NCBI GenBank assembly: GCA_011391345.1
Contig: JAABQR010000142.1
Coordinates: 1 to 7,280, forward strand
Direction: 5' to 3'
Length of the DNA: 7,280 bases
Source of the DNA: Methanobacteriota archaeon
GTDB taxonomy: Archaea > Thermoplasmatota > Thermoplasmata > UBA10834
Each line of letters begins with the position of its first letter. Positions within the stretch are counted from its first letter, which is position 1. The notes under the pieces are model-generated. The model was not told where the DNA came from and searched no databases. It saw only the letters and a program-made list of their open reading frames with translations. The position numbers and the translations under genes are program-made. This document shows positions 1 through 6,056 of the stretch, one piece after another.

Positions 1-486
1 CCGTTCGTCGAAGCTCTTCACGTATGGGACGTGGGTATGCCCGAGGACCAGGATGTCGCATCCCGTTCTGTCCAGCAGCCCGCGGTCGACCGCGTCCTCC
101 TGGACGTACTCATCTGGGTCAGTCGGGGACCCGTGGAACACGGCGACCAGCCTATCATCCGCGACGAACCGTGCGGACGGTCCCAGGGCTGACAGGAACC
201 TTCTCGCGCTCTGTTCCAGCCGGTCCGATGTCCAGATCGCCGCGGCCGCGGCGTATGGGTTCATCCGGGACACATCCTTCGAGATGGCCGCACGGTCATG
301 GTTTCCAGCGACGGACCGCGAGCACAACCCCTCCACCTTGGAGCAGCATTCGTTCGGGAACGCGCCGTACCCTACGACGTCGCCAGCACATACCACGATG
401 TCCGGCGACCTCGCCGATATCCGCATCGACGCGGCCTCGAGCGCGTGGAGGTTCGAATGAACGTCCGCGATGACGGCCAGCATCAT
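1..486 (-). CDS. Calcineurin-like metallophosphoesterase, partial (C-terminus off the left edge)
   Basis: A dinuclear-metal phosphoesterase of the MPE superfamily; the substrate cannot be told from sequence. The 162 visible codons are open to the window edge. They carry the family motifs in order: D8-x-H10 in ADVHSN, G35-D36 in AGDVVGYG, the GNHD motif (N62, H63), an FHGSP stretch with H118, and GHTHVPY with H150 and H152. These supply the usual metal ligands. The GDVVGYGAFPNEC stretch and the NPYAA region following GNHD resemble the roughly 240-residue cytoplasmic YfcE/MJ0936-type archaeal proteins, so about 80 residues are probably missing. Two consecutive ATG codons (486 or 483) could start it; GGTGA about 8 bases upstream is a plausible ribosome site. 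The gene begins 8 bases after the nnr stop on the same strand, so the two are probably co-transcribed and translationally linked. No signal peptide is visible. Confidence 0.9.
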   Translation of the reverse strand, partial: MMLAVIADVHSNLHALEAASMRISARSPDIVVCAGDVVGYGAFPNECCSKVEGLCSRSVAGNHDRAAISKDVSRMNPYAAAAAIWTSDRLEQSARRFLSALGPSARFVADDRLVAVFHGSPTDPDEYVQEDAVDRGLLDRTGCDILVLGHTHVPYVKSFDER

Positions 487-494
487 GCGGCCGC

Positions 495-1946
495 TCACCC
501 GCCGGCGCTCAGGAGGTATCTCCTCAGGACGATCGGGATCTTGTCTATGACATCCGTCGCGAGCAGCCCGTAGCTCCTCTCCTCGAATGCGAGGTCCCCC
601 GCGAGTCCGGCGGTGAAGACACCCATCCTGGCCGCAGCATACGGCGTCGCCTTCTGGGCGACGAACCCTGATATTATGCCCGTGAGCACATCGCCCGTGC
701 CCCCGACGGTCATCGCGTCGTTCCCCGTCCCGTTGAGCTTGACATATCTCCCGTCGCTGACGATATCCACAGGCCCCTTGAGCACGATGGTCGTCTTCAG
801 CTTCGCCGCCGCCTCGAGGACCATCTCGGCGCGCCTGTCAAGGTCGTCCCCGGGCACGGTCTTCCCAGTGAGCCTCTTGAACTCGCCTGCGTGCGGCGTG
901 ATCACTGCGGTCCGGCCCTTGAGCACGTTTGGTCTCGCCCCGCACGCGCCTATCGCGTCCGCGTCTATCACCATCGGTTTCCTGCACTTCGAGACGAACT
1001 TCTGCACCGCCAGGACCGTCTGTCTAGCATCCCCGAGGCCAGGTCCTATCGCCACGGCGTCGAAATCCTTCGACATGGTCAGCAGGCCGTCGACATGCTC
1101 GGGCCCGAGCACGCTGCCCGAGAGCGCCTTGACGATTAGGTTCGGCGAGTAGATCGCCACCGGGGTCGCTGCCGGCTCGGGCGTCGCGACGAAGACCAGG
1201 TCTATGCCTGAGCGCATGGCCGCCATGCCTGTGAACGCGGGGGCGCCGCTGTACGGCCCACCGCCTATGACCAGGACCCTGCCCGAGTCGCCCTTGTGGG
1301 CGTCCCTCCTCCTCGAGGGGAGGAGGCTGAAGTCCCCGGGGCCGCAGAATGTCTCCGCCTCTCGCGGTATGCCGATGTCTGCCACGACCACCTTCCCGGA
1401 GTTCTTCTTGGACATGCCTGTCTTGGGTGCGTGGAAAGTGACCGTGGCGTCTGGCCGGACCGCGAGGTCCGAGGGCCATCCTGAGGGCACGTCGACCGAC
1501 ACCTTCGGCTTCTTGACTCTGTTCAGGGCCTTGATGATCCCCGCGTAGGGTTCCCTGGGTCTGCCCTTCAGGCCCACGCCCAGCATCGCGTCGATGAACA
1601 GGTCGTACTGACGGACGTCCATGTACTTGGCCGGCCTCGCAACGCCCCTGACCAGGTAGAGGTTCGCCCTAGCGAGCTCCGTGCCTATCTCATCCTCGGA
1701 CTCCACGAGGCACACATCGGGCCTCATGCCCTTCATCAGGTGCCTCGCAGCGACGAAGCCGTCGCCTCCGTTGTTCCCCTTGCCGCAGATGACGGCTATG
1801 CGGGAACCTGGAGGGTAGCTCTCGATGACGTACTTCGCGACCGCCTCCCCCGCCCTCTCCATGAGTGTGATGGCCCTCACGCCGTTGTACGCGGCGTTGA
1901 TGTCCAGCACCTTCACTTCCTCCGGGGGTATAGCCGTTCTAGCCAC
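495..1946 (-). CDS. nnr: Bifunctional NAD(P)H-hydrate repair enzyme (epimerase plus ADP-dependent dehydratase)
   Basis: Repairs hydrated NADH and NADPH: the N-terminal YjeF_N domain epimerises R- to S-NAD(P)HX, and the C-terminal ribokinase-like domain dehydrates the S form with ADP. With the chosen start it is 483 residues, usual for the fused form. Epimerase domain, about 1-210: GKGNNGGDG at 55-63, FIDAMLG with the conserved D119, and VDVPSG at 151-156. Dehydratase domain, about 215-483: KGDSGRVLVIGGG near 218-230, GPGLG at 301-305, VIDADA at 326-331, TPHAGEFKRLTG at 350-361, and NDAMTVGGTGD with D419 as the expected catalytic base. I chose GTG at 1946. The protein matches the family from just after it. 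A TATA-like box lies about 27 bases upstream, which fits a leaderless transcript. Opening the frame back to 2075 adds 43 residues unlike the family and crosses that box. A phosphoesterase gene follows 8 bases downstream. Confidence 0.95.
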   Translation of the reverse strand: MARTAIPPEEVKVLDINAAYNGVRAITLMERAGEAVAKYVIESYPPGSRIAVICGKGNNGGDGFVAARHLMKGMRPDVCLVESEDEIGTELARANLYLVRGVARPAKYMDVRQYDLFIDAMLGVGLKGRPREPYAGIIKALNRVKKPKVSVDVPSGWPSDLAVRPDATVTFHAPKTGMSKKNSGKVVVADIGIPREAETFCGPGDFSLLPSRRRDAHKGDSGRVLVIGGGPYSGAPAFTGMAAMRSGIDLVFVATPEPAATPVAIYSPNLIVKALSGSVLGPEHVDGLLTMSKDFDAVAIGPGLGDARQTVLAVQKFVSKCRKPMVIDADAIGACGARPNVLKGRTAVITPHAGEFKRLTGKTVPGDDLDRRAEMVLEAAAKLKTTIVLKGPVDIVSDGRYVKLNGTGNDAMTVGGTGDVLTGIISGFVAQKATPYAAARMGVFTAGLAGDLAFEERSYGLLATDVIDKIPIVLRRYLLSAGG

Positions 1947-1969
1947 GTGCGGGTCATGGGTCCGAAACG

Positions 1970-1976
1970 TATTAAA
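1970..1976 (-). promoter_or_regulatory. TATA-like box of nnr
   Basis: Read on the minus strand this is TTTAATA in an otherwise GC-rich intergenic region. Its centre lies about 27 bases ahead of the GTG at 1946, which would place the transcription start at or within a few bases of the start codon. No Shine-Dalgarno sequence lies ahead of that GTG. The assignment is by position and composition only. Confidence 0.55.
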
Positions 1977-2004
1977 CCTGACGAGGTGACGCTGAGCGAT
2001 GCGC

Positions 2005-2024
2005 CGCCTGGCTGGCGTCAGGCG
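2005..2024. repeat. Short inverted repeat between divergent nnr and DUF211 promoters
   Basis: CGCCTG at 2005-2010 is the reverse complement of CAGGCG at 2019-2024, with 8 bases between. It lies between the TATA-like boxes of the two divergent genes, where an operator could affect both. A 6-base arm in GC-rich DNA can arise by chance, so an operator role is speculative. Confidence 0.25.
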
Positions 2025-2042
2025 TCCATCCCGGTCAAAAAG

Positions 2043-2051
2043 AAATAAATA
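2043..2051 (+). promoter_or_regulatory. TATA-like box of the DUF211 gene
   Basis: AAATAAATA, preceded by an A-rich stretch (AAAAAG) that could act as the TFB recognition element. Transcription would be expected to begin near 2073, giving a leader of about 20 bases before the GTG at 2093. The leader contains AGGGAT about 10 bases ahead of the start, a weak ribosome site. Confidence 0.6.
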
Positions 2052-2092
2052 CACAGAACCCTTAGCACCGGCCATCGGCAGGGATTGCTCAA

Positions 2093-2383
2093 GTGGGCGA
2101 AATAAAGCGATTGGTTCTAGATGTGCTTAAGCCGCAACACCCCACGATTATCGAGCTATCGAGGCGCATCGCGGTCCTCAGCGGCGTATCCGGGGTCAAC
2201 TGCACCCTTGAAGAGGTCGACCGGGAGACGGAAAGCATCAAGATAACCATCGTCGGCAACGCGATAGATTACGAGAGCATCGAGGAGACGATTTCCGACT
2301 GCGGAGCCGTCATACACTCCGTGGATAGCGTGTCCGCGGGCAAGATGCTGGTCGACGAGGTCGAGACCCCTCAGGACCGATGA
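2093..2383 (+). CDS. DUF211 family protein, function unknown
   Basis: A 96-residue archaeal protein of unknown biochemical role. The opening IKRLVLDVLKPQHPTIIELS, the middle segment with VSGVNCTLEEVDRETE, the IKITIVGN strand and the GAVIHSVDSVSAGK end match the DUF211 pattern. The alternation of strands and helices (strand to about 12, helix about 16-30, strand, strand near 50-55, helix about 60-70, strand near 73-78) suggests a small ferredoxin-like alpha/beta fold. That fold call is an inference from pattern. There is no signal peptide or membrane segment, and the protein is acidic. GTG at 2093 is chosen because the family begins only a few residues before the RLVLDV strand. The gene runs divergently from nnr and converges on SRP19 with a 6-base gap. 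Neighbours do not indicate a role. Confidence 0.88.
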   Translation: MGEIKRLVLDVLKPQHPTIIELSRRIAVLSGVSGVNCTLEEVDRETESIKITIVGNAIDYESIEETISDCGAVIHSVDSVSAGKMLVDEVETPQDR

Positions 2384-2389
2384 GCCTCA

Positions 2390-2686
2390 TCATTCCGGTC
2401 TCGGGACAGTCTTGAGCTTCGCGGCGACCTTGGTGACGAGGTCCTTCTTCGTCAGTTTGGGCTCGACGAGCACCCTGCCCTCGTGCCTGTGCCAGAACCT
2501 GGGATACGACTTGTCGAGCTCCAGGATGCAGTCCAGTCCGAGAGCCTTGACCGCCTCAAAGAGCATGCTTGCGCTCGGCCCCTCGACCGCGTCCCTCCTC
2601 GGCACCCTCCTCCCGGCCTCCCTTGACACCCTTAGGTCGAAATACGAAGGCCAGAGCACTAGCGCTTTCTCCGGGTCGACGGTCAT
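2390..2686 (-). CDS. srp19: Signal recognition particle protein SRP19
   Basis: Binds the tips of helices 6 and 8 of 7S RNA and promotes SRP54 loading, so it belongs to cytoplasmic assembly of the particle that targets membrane and secreted proteins. The product is 98 residues, normal for archaea. Recognisable parts are the first strand ALVLWPSYFD (about 8-17), the basic RNA-binding segment SREAGRRVPRRDAV (about 21-34), the following helix FEAVKALGL, DKSYPRFWHRHEGRVLV (about 58-74) and a lysine-rich C-terminal helix ending in KLKTVPRPE. ATG at 2686 leaves about seven residues before the first strand, as in homologues. An ATG ten bases further upstream is out of frame. It faces DUF211 tail to tail and shares a divergent promoter region with tldD, so it is probably a single-gene transcript. 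Confidence 0.94.
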   Translation of the reverse strand: MTVDPEKALVLWPSYFDLRVSREAGRRVPRRDAVEGPSASMLFEAVKALGLDCILELDKSYPRFWHRHEGRVLVEPKLTKKDLVTKVAAKLKTVPRPE

Positions 2687-2716
2687 GGAATCCCATCGAA
2701 GCCAATGCCCCGCCTC

Positions 2717-2727
2717 TATCTAATATT
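2717..2727 (-). promoter_or_regulatory. TATA-like box of srp19
   Basis: On the minus strand this AT-rich patch reads AATATTAGATA. It ends about 30 bases ahead of the ATG at 2686, predicting a leader of roughly 8-12 bases. GGGAT just before the ATG is at best a weak ribosome site. It is supported by position and by base composition contrasting with the GC-rich flanks. Confidence 0.5.
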
Positions 2728-2756
2728 GTCGGTCCAGACCAGCGCCCAGGCGACAG

Positions 2757-2763
2757 TTAATTA
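2757..2763 (+). promoter_or_regulatory. TATA-like box of the tldD-tldE operon
   Basis: TTAATTA stands about 40 bases ahead of the tldD ATG, predicting transcription from near 2786 and a leader of about 14 bases. GAGG at 2794-2797 is close to the start and could serve as ribosome site. This box lies only about 30 bases from the oppositely directed srp19 box. Confidence 0.55.
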
Positions 2764-2799
2764 CTGGAGCGGCACATTACCTCGGCAGGGGACGAGGAC

Positions 2800-4215
2800 A
2801 TGATTGATGAGGACCTAGTCGAGTCAGTGCTCGATGCCGCGATGTCCCAGGGCAGACCACTCCTGGCCGAGGTAAGGGCCGAGGCCACGGAGAGCAGGAA
2901 TGTCGCTGTCAAATCAGGCGTCGCTAACAGTATTGTGTCCAGCACGGACGCGGGCATGAACGTGAGGATAGTGCTGCCGACCGGCATCGGATTCGCTAGC
3001 TCGAACGGCATGTCGAAGGCTGTGGGCGTGGAACTCTCCAAGAGGGCATACATGCTCGCCAAGAACGTGAGACTGAAACACCCGGCCGAGATGTCTCAGG
3101 AGCAACCTGTGAGGACGAGCTGGGAGGTCCGGCAGGACAAGGCCTTGGCGGACATCACGATCGAGGACCAGGTGGACTTCCTCAAGGGCATCGACGCCAC
3201 CGTCACGAAGACCAAGGCCAAGGTCGAGGGCAGGTACTTCGAGATCAGGACGTCGGAGACCCGCGGCAGCTTCGCAAACTCCGACGGCTCGAGGATTTCA
3301 TCATATCTGCCAAGGGTCAGGGTCGACTCGTCCCTGGTCGTCACATCCAAGGGCGAGAGCGAGCAGTCGATGAGGGAGTTCGGCGGCACCGGCGGATGGG
3401 AGCTCGTCGAGAGCTGGAACCTCGAGAAGGCCCTAGCGGACGAGGTGCGGATGCTCAAGACCATCATAGACAAGGGGAAGATGGTCAAGCCAGGCAAGTA
3501 CGACCTAGTCTGCGGCCCGGAGGTGGCTGGCATCGCCGCCCACGAATCGTGCGGACACCCGATGGAGGCGGACCGCATACTGGGCAGGGAGATGTCGCAG
3601 GCCGGGAAGTCCTTCGTGACGCCGGAGATGATCAACTTCAGGGTGGGGTCCGAGTACGCGACGGTCGTGGACGACCCGACGATACCCGGGTCCTACGGAT
3701 ACTACGCTTACGACCAGGAGGGCGTCAGGGCGCGGCCAAGATACCTGTACAAGGAGGGGCTGATGAACGAGTTCCTGACCAACAGGGAGACGGCCGCGAC
3801 CCTTGGCGGTCAGAGCAACGCGTCCTCAAGGTCGGAGAACTACCTCAGGGAACCGATCGTCAGGATGGCCAACACGCATGTCGCCGCCGGAGACTTCGAG
3901 GACGATGAGATATTCGGCTCGGTCAAGGATGGTGTGCTCATGCATTCGTTCACCGAGTGGAACATCGACGACAAGAGGTACAACCAGAAGTATGTGTCCA
4001 GAGAGGCGTACTTCATCGAGGACGGGGAGCTGGGAGGCCCCGCCAAGAGATGCGCCCTGGAGATCACGACCCCAGGGTTCTGGGGCGCGGTCGACGCTGT
4101 GTCCAAGCACGTCAAGCACAATGCCGCGGAGTGTGGCAAGGGCGACCCCGCCCAGAGCATGGCGGTATTCACAGGCGGTCCAATGATGAGACTCAGGGGG
4201 GTGGCTTTGAAATGA
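2800..4215 (+). CDS. tldD: TldD family metallopeptidase (active subunit)
   Basis: TldD is the catalytic half of the TldD/TldE heterodimeric zinc protease. In bacteria it trims leader peptides or degrades unfolded peptides (microcin B17 maturation, CcdA turnover); its archaeal substrates are largely unknown. The product has 471 residues, normal for the family. The N-terminal alpha/beta domain covers about 1-200. The metal site is HESCGH, with H248, E249 and H253 forming the HExxxH motif, followed by PMEADR. Further hallmarks are VDDPT, the KEGLMNEFLTNRETAA stretch, and a C-terminal C445 in ECGKGDPAQ at the place of the third zinc ligand described for E. coli TldD. All expected catalytic residues are present, so the enzyme should be active. 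No signal peptide is visible. ATG at 2800 follows GAGG and fits the family start. Its stop overlaps the tldE start by four bases (ATGA), indicating coupled translation. Confidence 0.95.
   Translation: MIDEDLVESVLDAAMSQGRPLLAEVRAEATESRNVAVKSGVANSIVSSTDAGMNVRIVLPTGIGFASSNGMSKAVGVELSKRAYMLAKNVRLKHPAEMSQEQPVRTSWEVRQDKALADITIEDQVDFLKGIDATVTKTKAKVEGRYFEIRTSETRGSFANSDGSRISSYLPRVRVDSSLVVTSKGESEQSMREFGGTGGWELVESWNLEKALADEVRMLKTIIDKGKMVKPGKYDLVCGPEVAGIAAHESCGHPMEADRILGREMSQAGKSFVTPEMINFRVGSEYATVVDDPTIPGSYGYYAYDQEGVRARPRYLYKEGLMNEFLTNRETAATLGGQSNASSRSENYLREPIVRMANTHVAAGDFEDDEIFGSVKDGVLMHSFTEWNIDDKRYNQKYVSREAYFIEDGELGGPAKRCALEITTPGFWGAVDAVSKHVKHNAAECGKGDPAQSMAVFTGGPMMRLRGVALK
4195..4204 (+). promoter_or_regulatory. 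Ribosome binding site of tldE
   Basis: AGGGGGGTGG lies inside the last codons of tldD, about 8 bases ahead of the tldE ATG. It differs from the archaeal GGAGGTG consensus by one base. It fixes the tldE start at 4212 even though the reading frame stays open much further upstream inside tldD. Confidence 0.7.
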
Positions 4216-5558
4216 GCGAGCTCAGGGAGACCGCCCAGGAGATCGTCGACTTTGCTCGGGATGCGGGCGCGGACGATGCCGTGGCCGAGGTGTTCGACCA
4301 CAGGACCCACCAGATCAGATACTCGAACAGCCGCATTGACGCCTCCAACTGGTGGAGTCTCAAGCATGCCCATGTGTTCGTCGCCATCGGCAAGAGGACG
4401 CTGTCCACCGACCTGCTGGACCTCGCCTCTGCGAAGGCCTCCGTGGAGGCGCTCGTCCAGGGTGTCAGGATCACTCCGGAGAACTCGGCGTACACGGGCA
4501 TAGCGTCCGGGAAGTTCAAGTACAGACGGGGGCGAGCGGACCCCAAGATCGTCGCCATGCGCTCACCCACGAAGCATGTCCACGATGCCATATCCGCCGC
4601 CGTCCGCGAGGGCGCGACCGAAGTGGGTGGCACGCTGTTCGTGAGGCACATGAGGGCGGGCATCGCATCCTCAGGAGGCGCGCTCGCCGAGGACGAGTCG
4701 TCAGCGCTCGAGCTCTCCGTCAGGGCATTCTCGCAGCCGGAGGCTTCGGGACACGCGCTTTGCTGCACGCACAAGCTCTCGGGCATGGATGCCCGGGGCA
4801 CCGGCTCCAGGGCCGGCCAGATGGCCTTCCTGGCCAAGGACCCGGTCCAGGGTGATGTCGGCAAGATGGACCTCATACTCGAGCCCATGTTCCTCGGAGA
4901 GCTGATGCACTCGACATCTCACATGATAAGTGCGTTCTACGTCGAGGTCGGCATGTCCATGTTCGCGAAGAGGGTCGGGAAGAAGGTCGCCTCGGAGGAG
5001 GTGACCCTCGTGGACGACCCGACCATGCCTTCGACATCACAGAGGGCCTTCGACCACGAGGGCGTCCCGACCAGGAGGACTGTCATGATCGACAAGGGTG
5101 TGCTGAAGACCTATCTCCATGACACGTCCACGGCGAAGCGGTTCAAGACGAAGACGACAGGGAACGCGGGCCCGTATGTGCCGATAGGCTTCGACCCGCC
5201 CGCGGCGCCTCTTCCGATACATCCAGTGCTCGAGCCCGGGGATATGAGTGTCGAGGAGATGATCGCCGATACCAAGAACGGCCTCTATCTCAACAACACT
5301 TGGTACACGAGGTATCAGAGCTACTCGAGGGGCGATTTCTCGACGATACCACGCGACGCGATACTCAAGATAGAGGACGGCCGGATCATGGGTGCTGTCA
5401 AGAGCATCAGGGTGAGTGACAACATGCTCACGCTCTGGAAGAACATGGACGCAATCTCGAAGGGCACCGAGGAGGTATTCTGGTGGGACGAGGTCGCCCC
5501 ACCGTCCACGCTGCCGTCCGTGAGGGTCCGGGGTATGAACATCACGCGCTCTTCGTGA
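4212..5558 (+). CDS. tldE: TldE/PmbA family protein, non-catalytic partner of TldD
   Basis: Partner subunit of the TldD/TldE protease; in characterised pairs TldE lacks the metal site and completes the heterodimer's substrate chamber. The product is 448 residues from the ATG at 4212, typical for PmbA/TldE. Matching regions are the N-terminal helix and strand (TAQEIVDFARDAGADDAVAEV), YSNSRIDASNWW near 37-48, the central DLILEPMFLGELM, then LVDDPTMPSTSQRAFDHEGVPTRR-like sequence (split here by the 20-residue limit: LVDDPTMPST then SQRAFDHEGV), a KGVLKTYLHDTSTAKR loop, and a C-terminal GDFS with IEDGRIMGAV. The intact HExxxH is absent. The corresponding place reads MHSTSH, with H233 and H237 but no glutamate. 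Translation is coupled to tldD by the ATGA overlap and a strong internal ribosome site. A hairpin overlaps the stop codon. Confidence 0.93.
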   Translation: MSELRETAQEIVDFARDAGADDAVAEVFDHRTHQIRYSNSRIDASNWWSLKHAHVFVAIGKRTLSTDLLDLASAKASVEALVQGVRITPENSAYTGIASGKFKYRRGRADPKIVAMRSPTKHVHDAISAAVREGATEVGGTLFVRHMRAGIASSGGALAEDESSALELSVRAFSQPEASGHALCCTHKLSGMDARGTGSRAGQMAFLAKDPVQGDVGKMDLILEPMFLGELMHSTSHMISAFYVEVGMSMFAKRVGKKVASEEVTLVDDPTMPSTSQRAFDHEGVPTRRTVMIDKGVLKTYLHDTSTAKRFKTKTTGNAGPYVPIGFDPPAAPLPIHPVLEPGDMSVEEMIADTKNGLYLNNTWYTRYQSYSRGDFSTIPRDAILKIEDGRIMGAVKSIRVSDNMLTLWKNMDAISKGTEEVFWWDEVAPPSTLPSVRVRGMNITRSS

Positions 5559-5588
5559 GCGCGCCCCCTTCCTCTCTATCCCTCTGTC
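5545..5588 (+). terminator. Candidate terminator of the tldD-tldE operon
   Basis: CGCGCTC at 5545-5551 pairs perfectly with GAGCGCG at 5557-5563 around a TTCGT loop, a 7-base-pair GC-rich stem. The loop and 3' arm contain the tldE stop codon. A pyrimidine-rich tract (5564-5588) follows. The layout resembles a hairpin-plus-tract terminator on the plus strand, and it occupies the 35-base gap before the convergent S8e gene. The tract is richer in C than the T runs typical of archaeal termination, so confidence is moderate. Confidence 0.45.
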
Positions 5589-5593
5589 CACGT

Positions 5594-5980
5594 TCACTGG
5601 TTCTTGATCAACATCGCGTTGACAACGCCGTCCTGGCCGCACCTGGATGTGATCTTTGCCTCTCCGAGCTCCGTCATGACCGTCGCTCCCTTGGTCATGA
5701 TGTTGCGCTGGACGTAGTTCGGGTTAGAAGGATTGGATTTGACCGTGAGGATCTTTACCTTCTTCATCGTCTTGGTCGAGGGGTCGACTACGTTGGCCGT
5801 GTCCACCATCAGCAGGCGCGCCTTCCTGTTAGCCCCCTTGGTCCTGTAGATCTTGACCTTCCGGACGCCCAGGTGCGTGAACTGCTTCTCCCTGCCGATC
5901 TCGAACTTTCTCTTCTTGCGGGCCAGCCGAATCCTGCCGCCTGTGACCTTCCGCTTCGGCCTTCCCTGCCAAATGGCCAT
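5594..5980 (-). CDS. rps8e: 30S ribosomal protein S8e
   Basis: Structural protein of the archaeal small ribosomal subunit, homologous to eukaryotic eS8. It has 128 residues, the usual short archaeal length without the eukaryotic insertion. Hallmarks: the start MAIWQGRPKRKVTGGR, a strongly basic stretch RLARKKRKFEIGR (about 18-30), KVKIYRTKGANRKARLL near 42-58, NPNYVQRNIMTKGA near 84-97, and the C-terminal TSRCGQDGVVNAML. The ATG at 5980 fits the family start exactly and is preceded by GAGAGGT as ribosome site. The frame stays open upstream to 6217, but that part lies antisense-free inside the neighbouring phosphoesterase gene in another frame and is unlike S8e. The gene has its own TATA box 76 bases downstream of the phosphoesterase, so it can be expressed independently of the upstream run. 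Confidence 0.96.
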   Translation of the reverse strand: MAIWQGRPKRKVTGGRIRLARKKRKFEIGREKQFTHLGVRKVKIYRTKGANRKARLLMVDTANVVDPSTKTMKKVKILTVKSNPSNPNYVQRNIMTKGATVMTELGEAKITSRCGQDGVVNAMLIKNQ

Positions 5981-6003
5981 GTCTAACCTCTCGGGACATG
6001 TGA

Positions 6004-6030
6004 AAGAAGGAGGGGTATTAATACCTTCTT
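6004..6030 (-). repeat. Inverted repeat overlapping the S8e promoter, possible hairpin at the end of the upstream operon
   Basis: AAGAAGG at 6004-6010 is the exact reverse complement of CCTTCTT at 6024-6030, with 13 bases between. In a minus-strand transcript reading through from the phosphoesterase gene, it would form a 7-base-pair stem starting 27 bases after that gene's stop and end in a CCTTCTTTC pyrimidine run. That resembles a weak terminator. It surrounds the S8e TATA element, so the two roles could coexist. Confidence 0.35.
6014..6025 (-). promoter_or_regulatory. Palindromic TATA box of the S8e gene
   Basis: GGTATTAATACC is a perfect 12-base palindrome with TATTAATA at its core. Its centre is about 40 bases ahead of the S8e ATG at 5980, predicting transcription from around 5993 and a leader of roughly 13 bases that contains GAGAGGT. 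This is the most consensus-like TATA element in the window, in keeping with a highly expressed ribosomal protein gene. Confidence 0.65.
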
Positions 6031-6056
6031 GAGCGCCTGCGGCCGTTCCCAGGCGG

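Noticed and set aside
24..473. Plus-strand open frames near the left edge
   Set aside because: They are arginine/proline/serine-rich shadows of the minus-strand metallophosphoesterase, whose motifs are clear.
613..1152. A 179-codon open frame on the plus strand inside nnr
   Set aside because: It is antisense to the well-supported nnr dehydratase domain. Long open shadow frames are expected in GC-rich DNA, and its product shows no recognisable motif.
1947..2075. N-terminal extension of nnr by 43 codons
   Set aside because: The added residues are basic and unlike YjeF_N proteins, and the stretch contains the nnr TATA-like box and overlaps the DUF211 promoter.
3096..3635. A 179-codon open frame on the minus strand inside tldD
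   Set aside because: It is antisense to the conserved TldD core, including the HExxxH site, and its product is low-complexity and resembles no family.
3957..4211. Upstream extension of tldE into tldD
   Set aside because: It is an out-of-frame reading of the conserved TldD C-terminus. The ATGA overlap and ribosome site mark the start at 4212.
4193..4888. A 231-codon open frame on the minus strand inside tldE
   Set aside because: It is serine- and alanine-rich shadow translation of a real coding region with no promoter or ribosome site.
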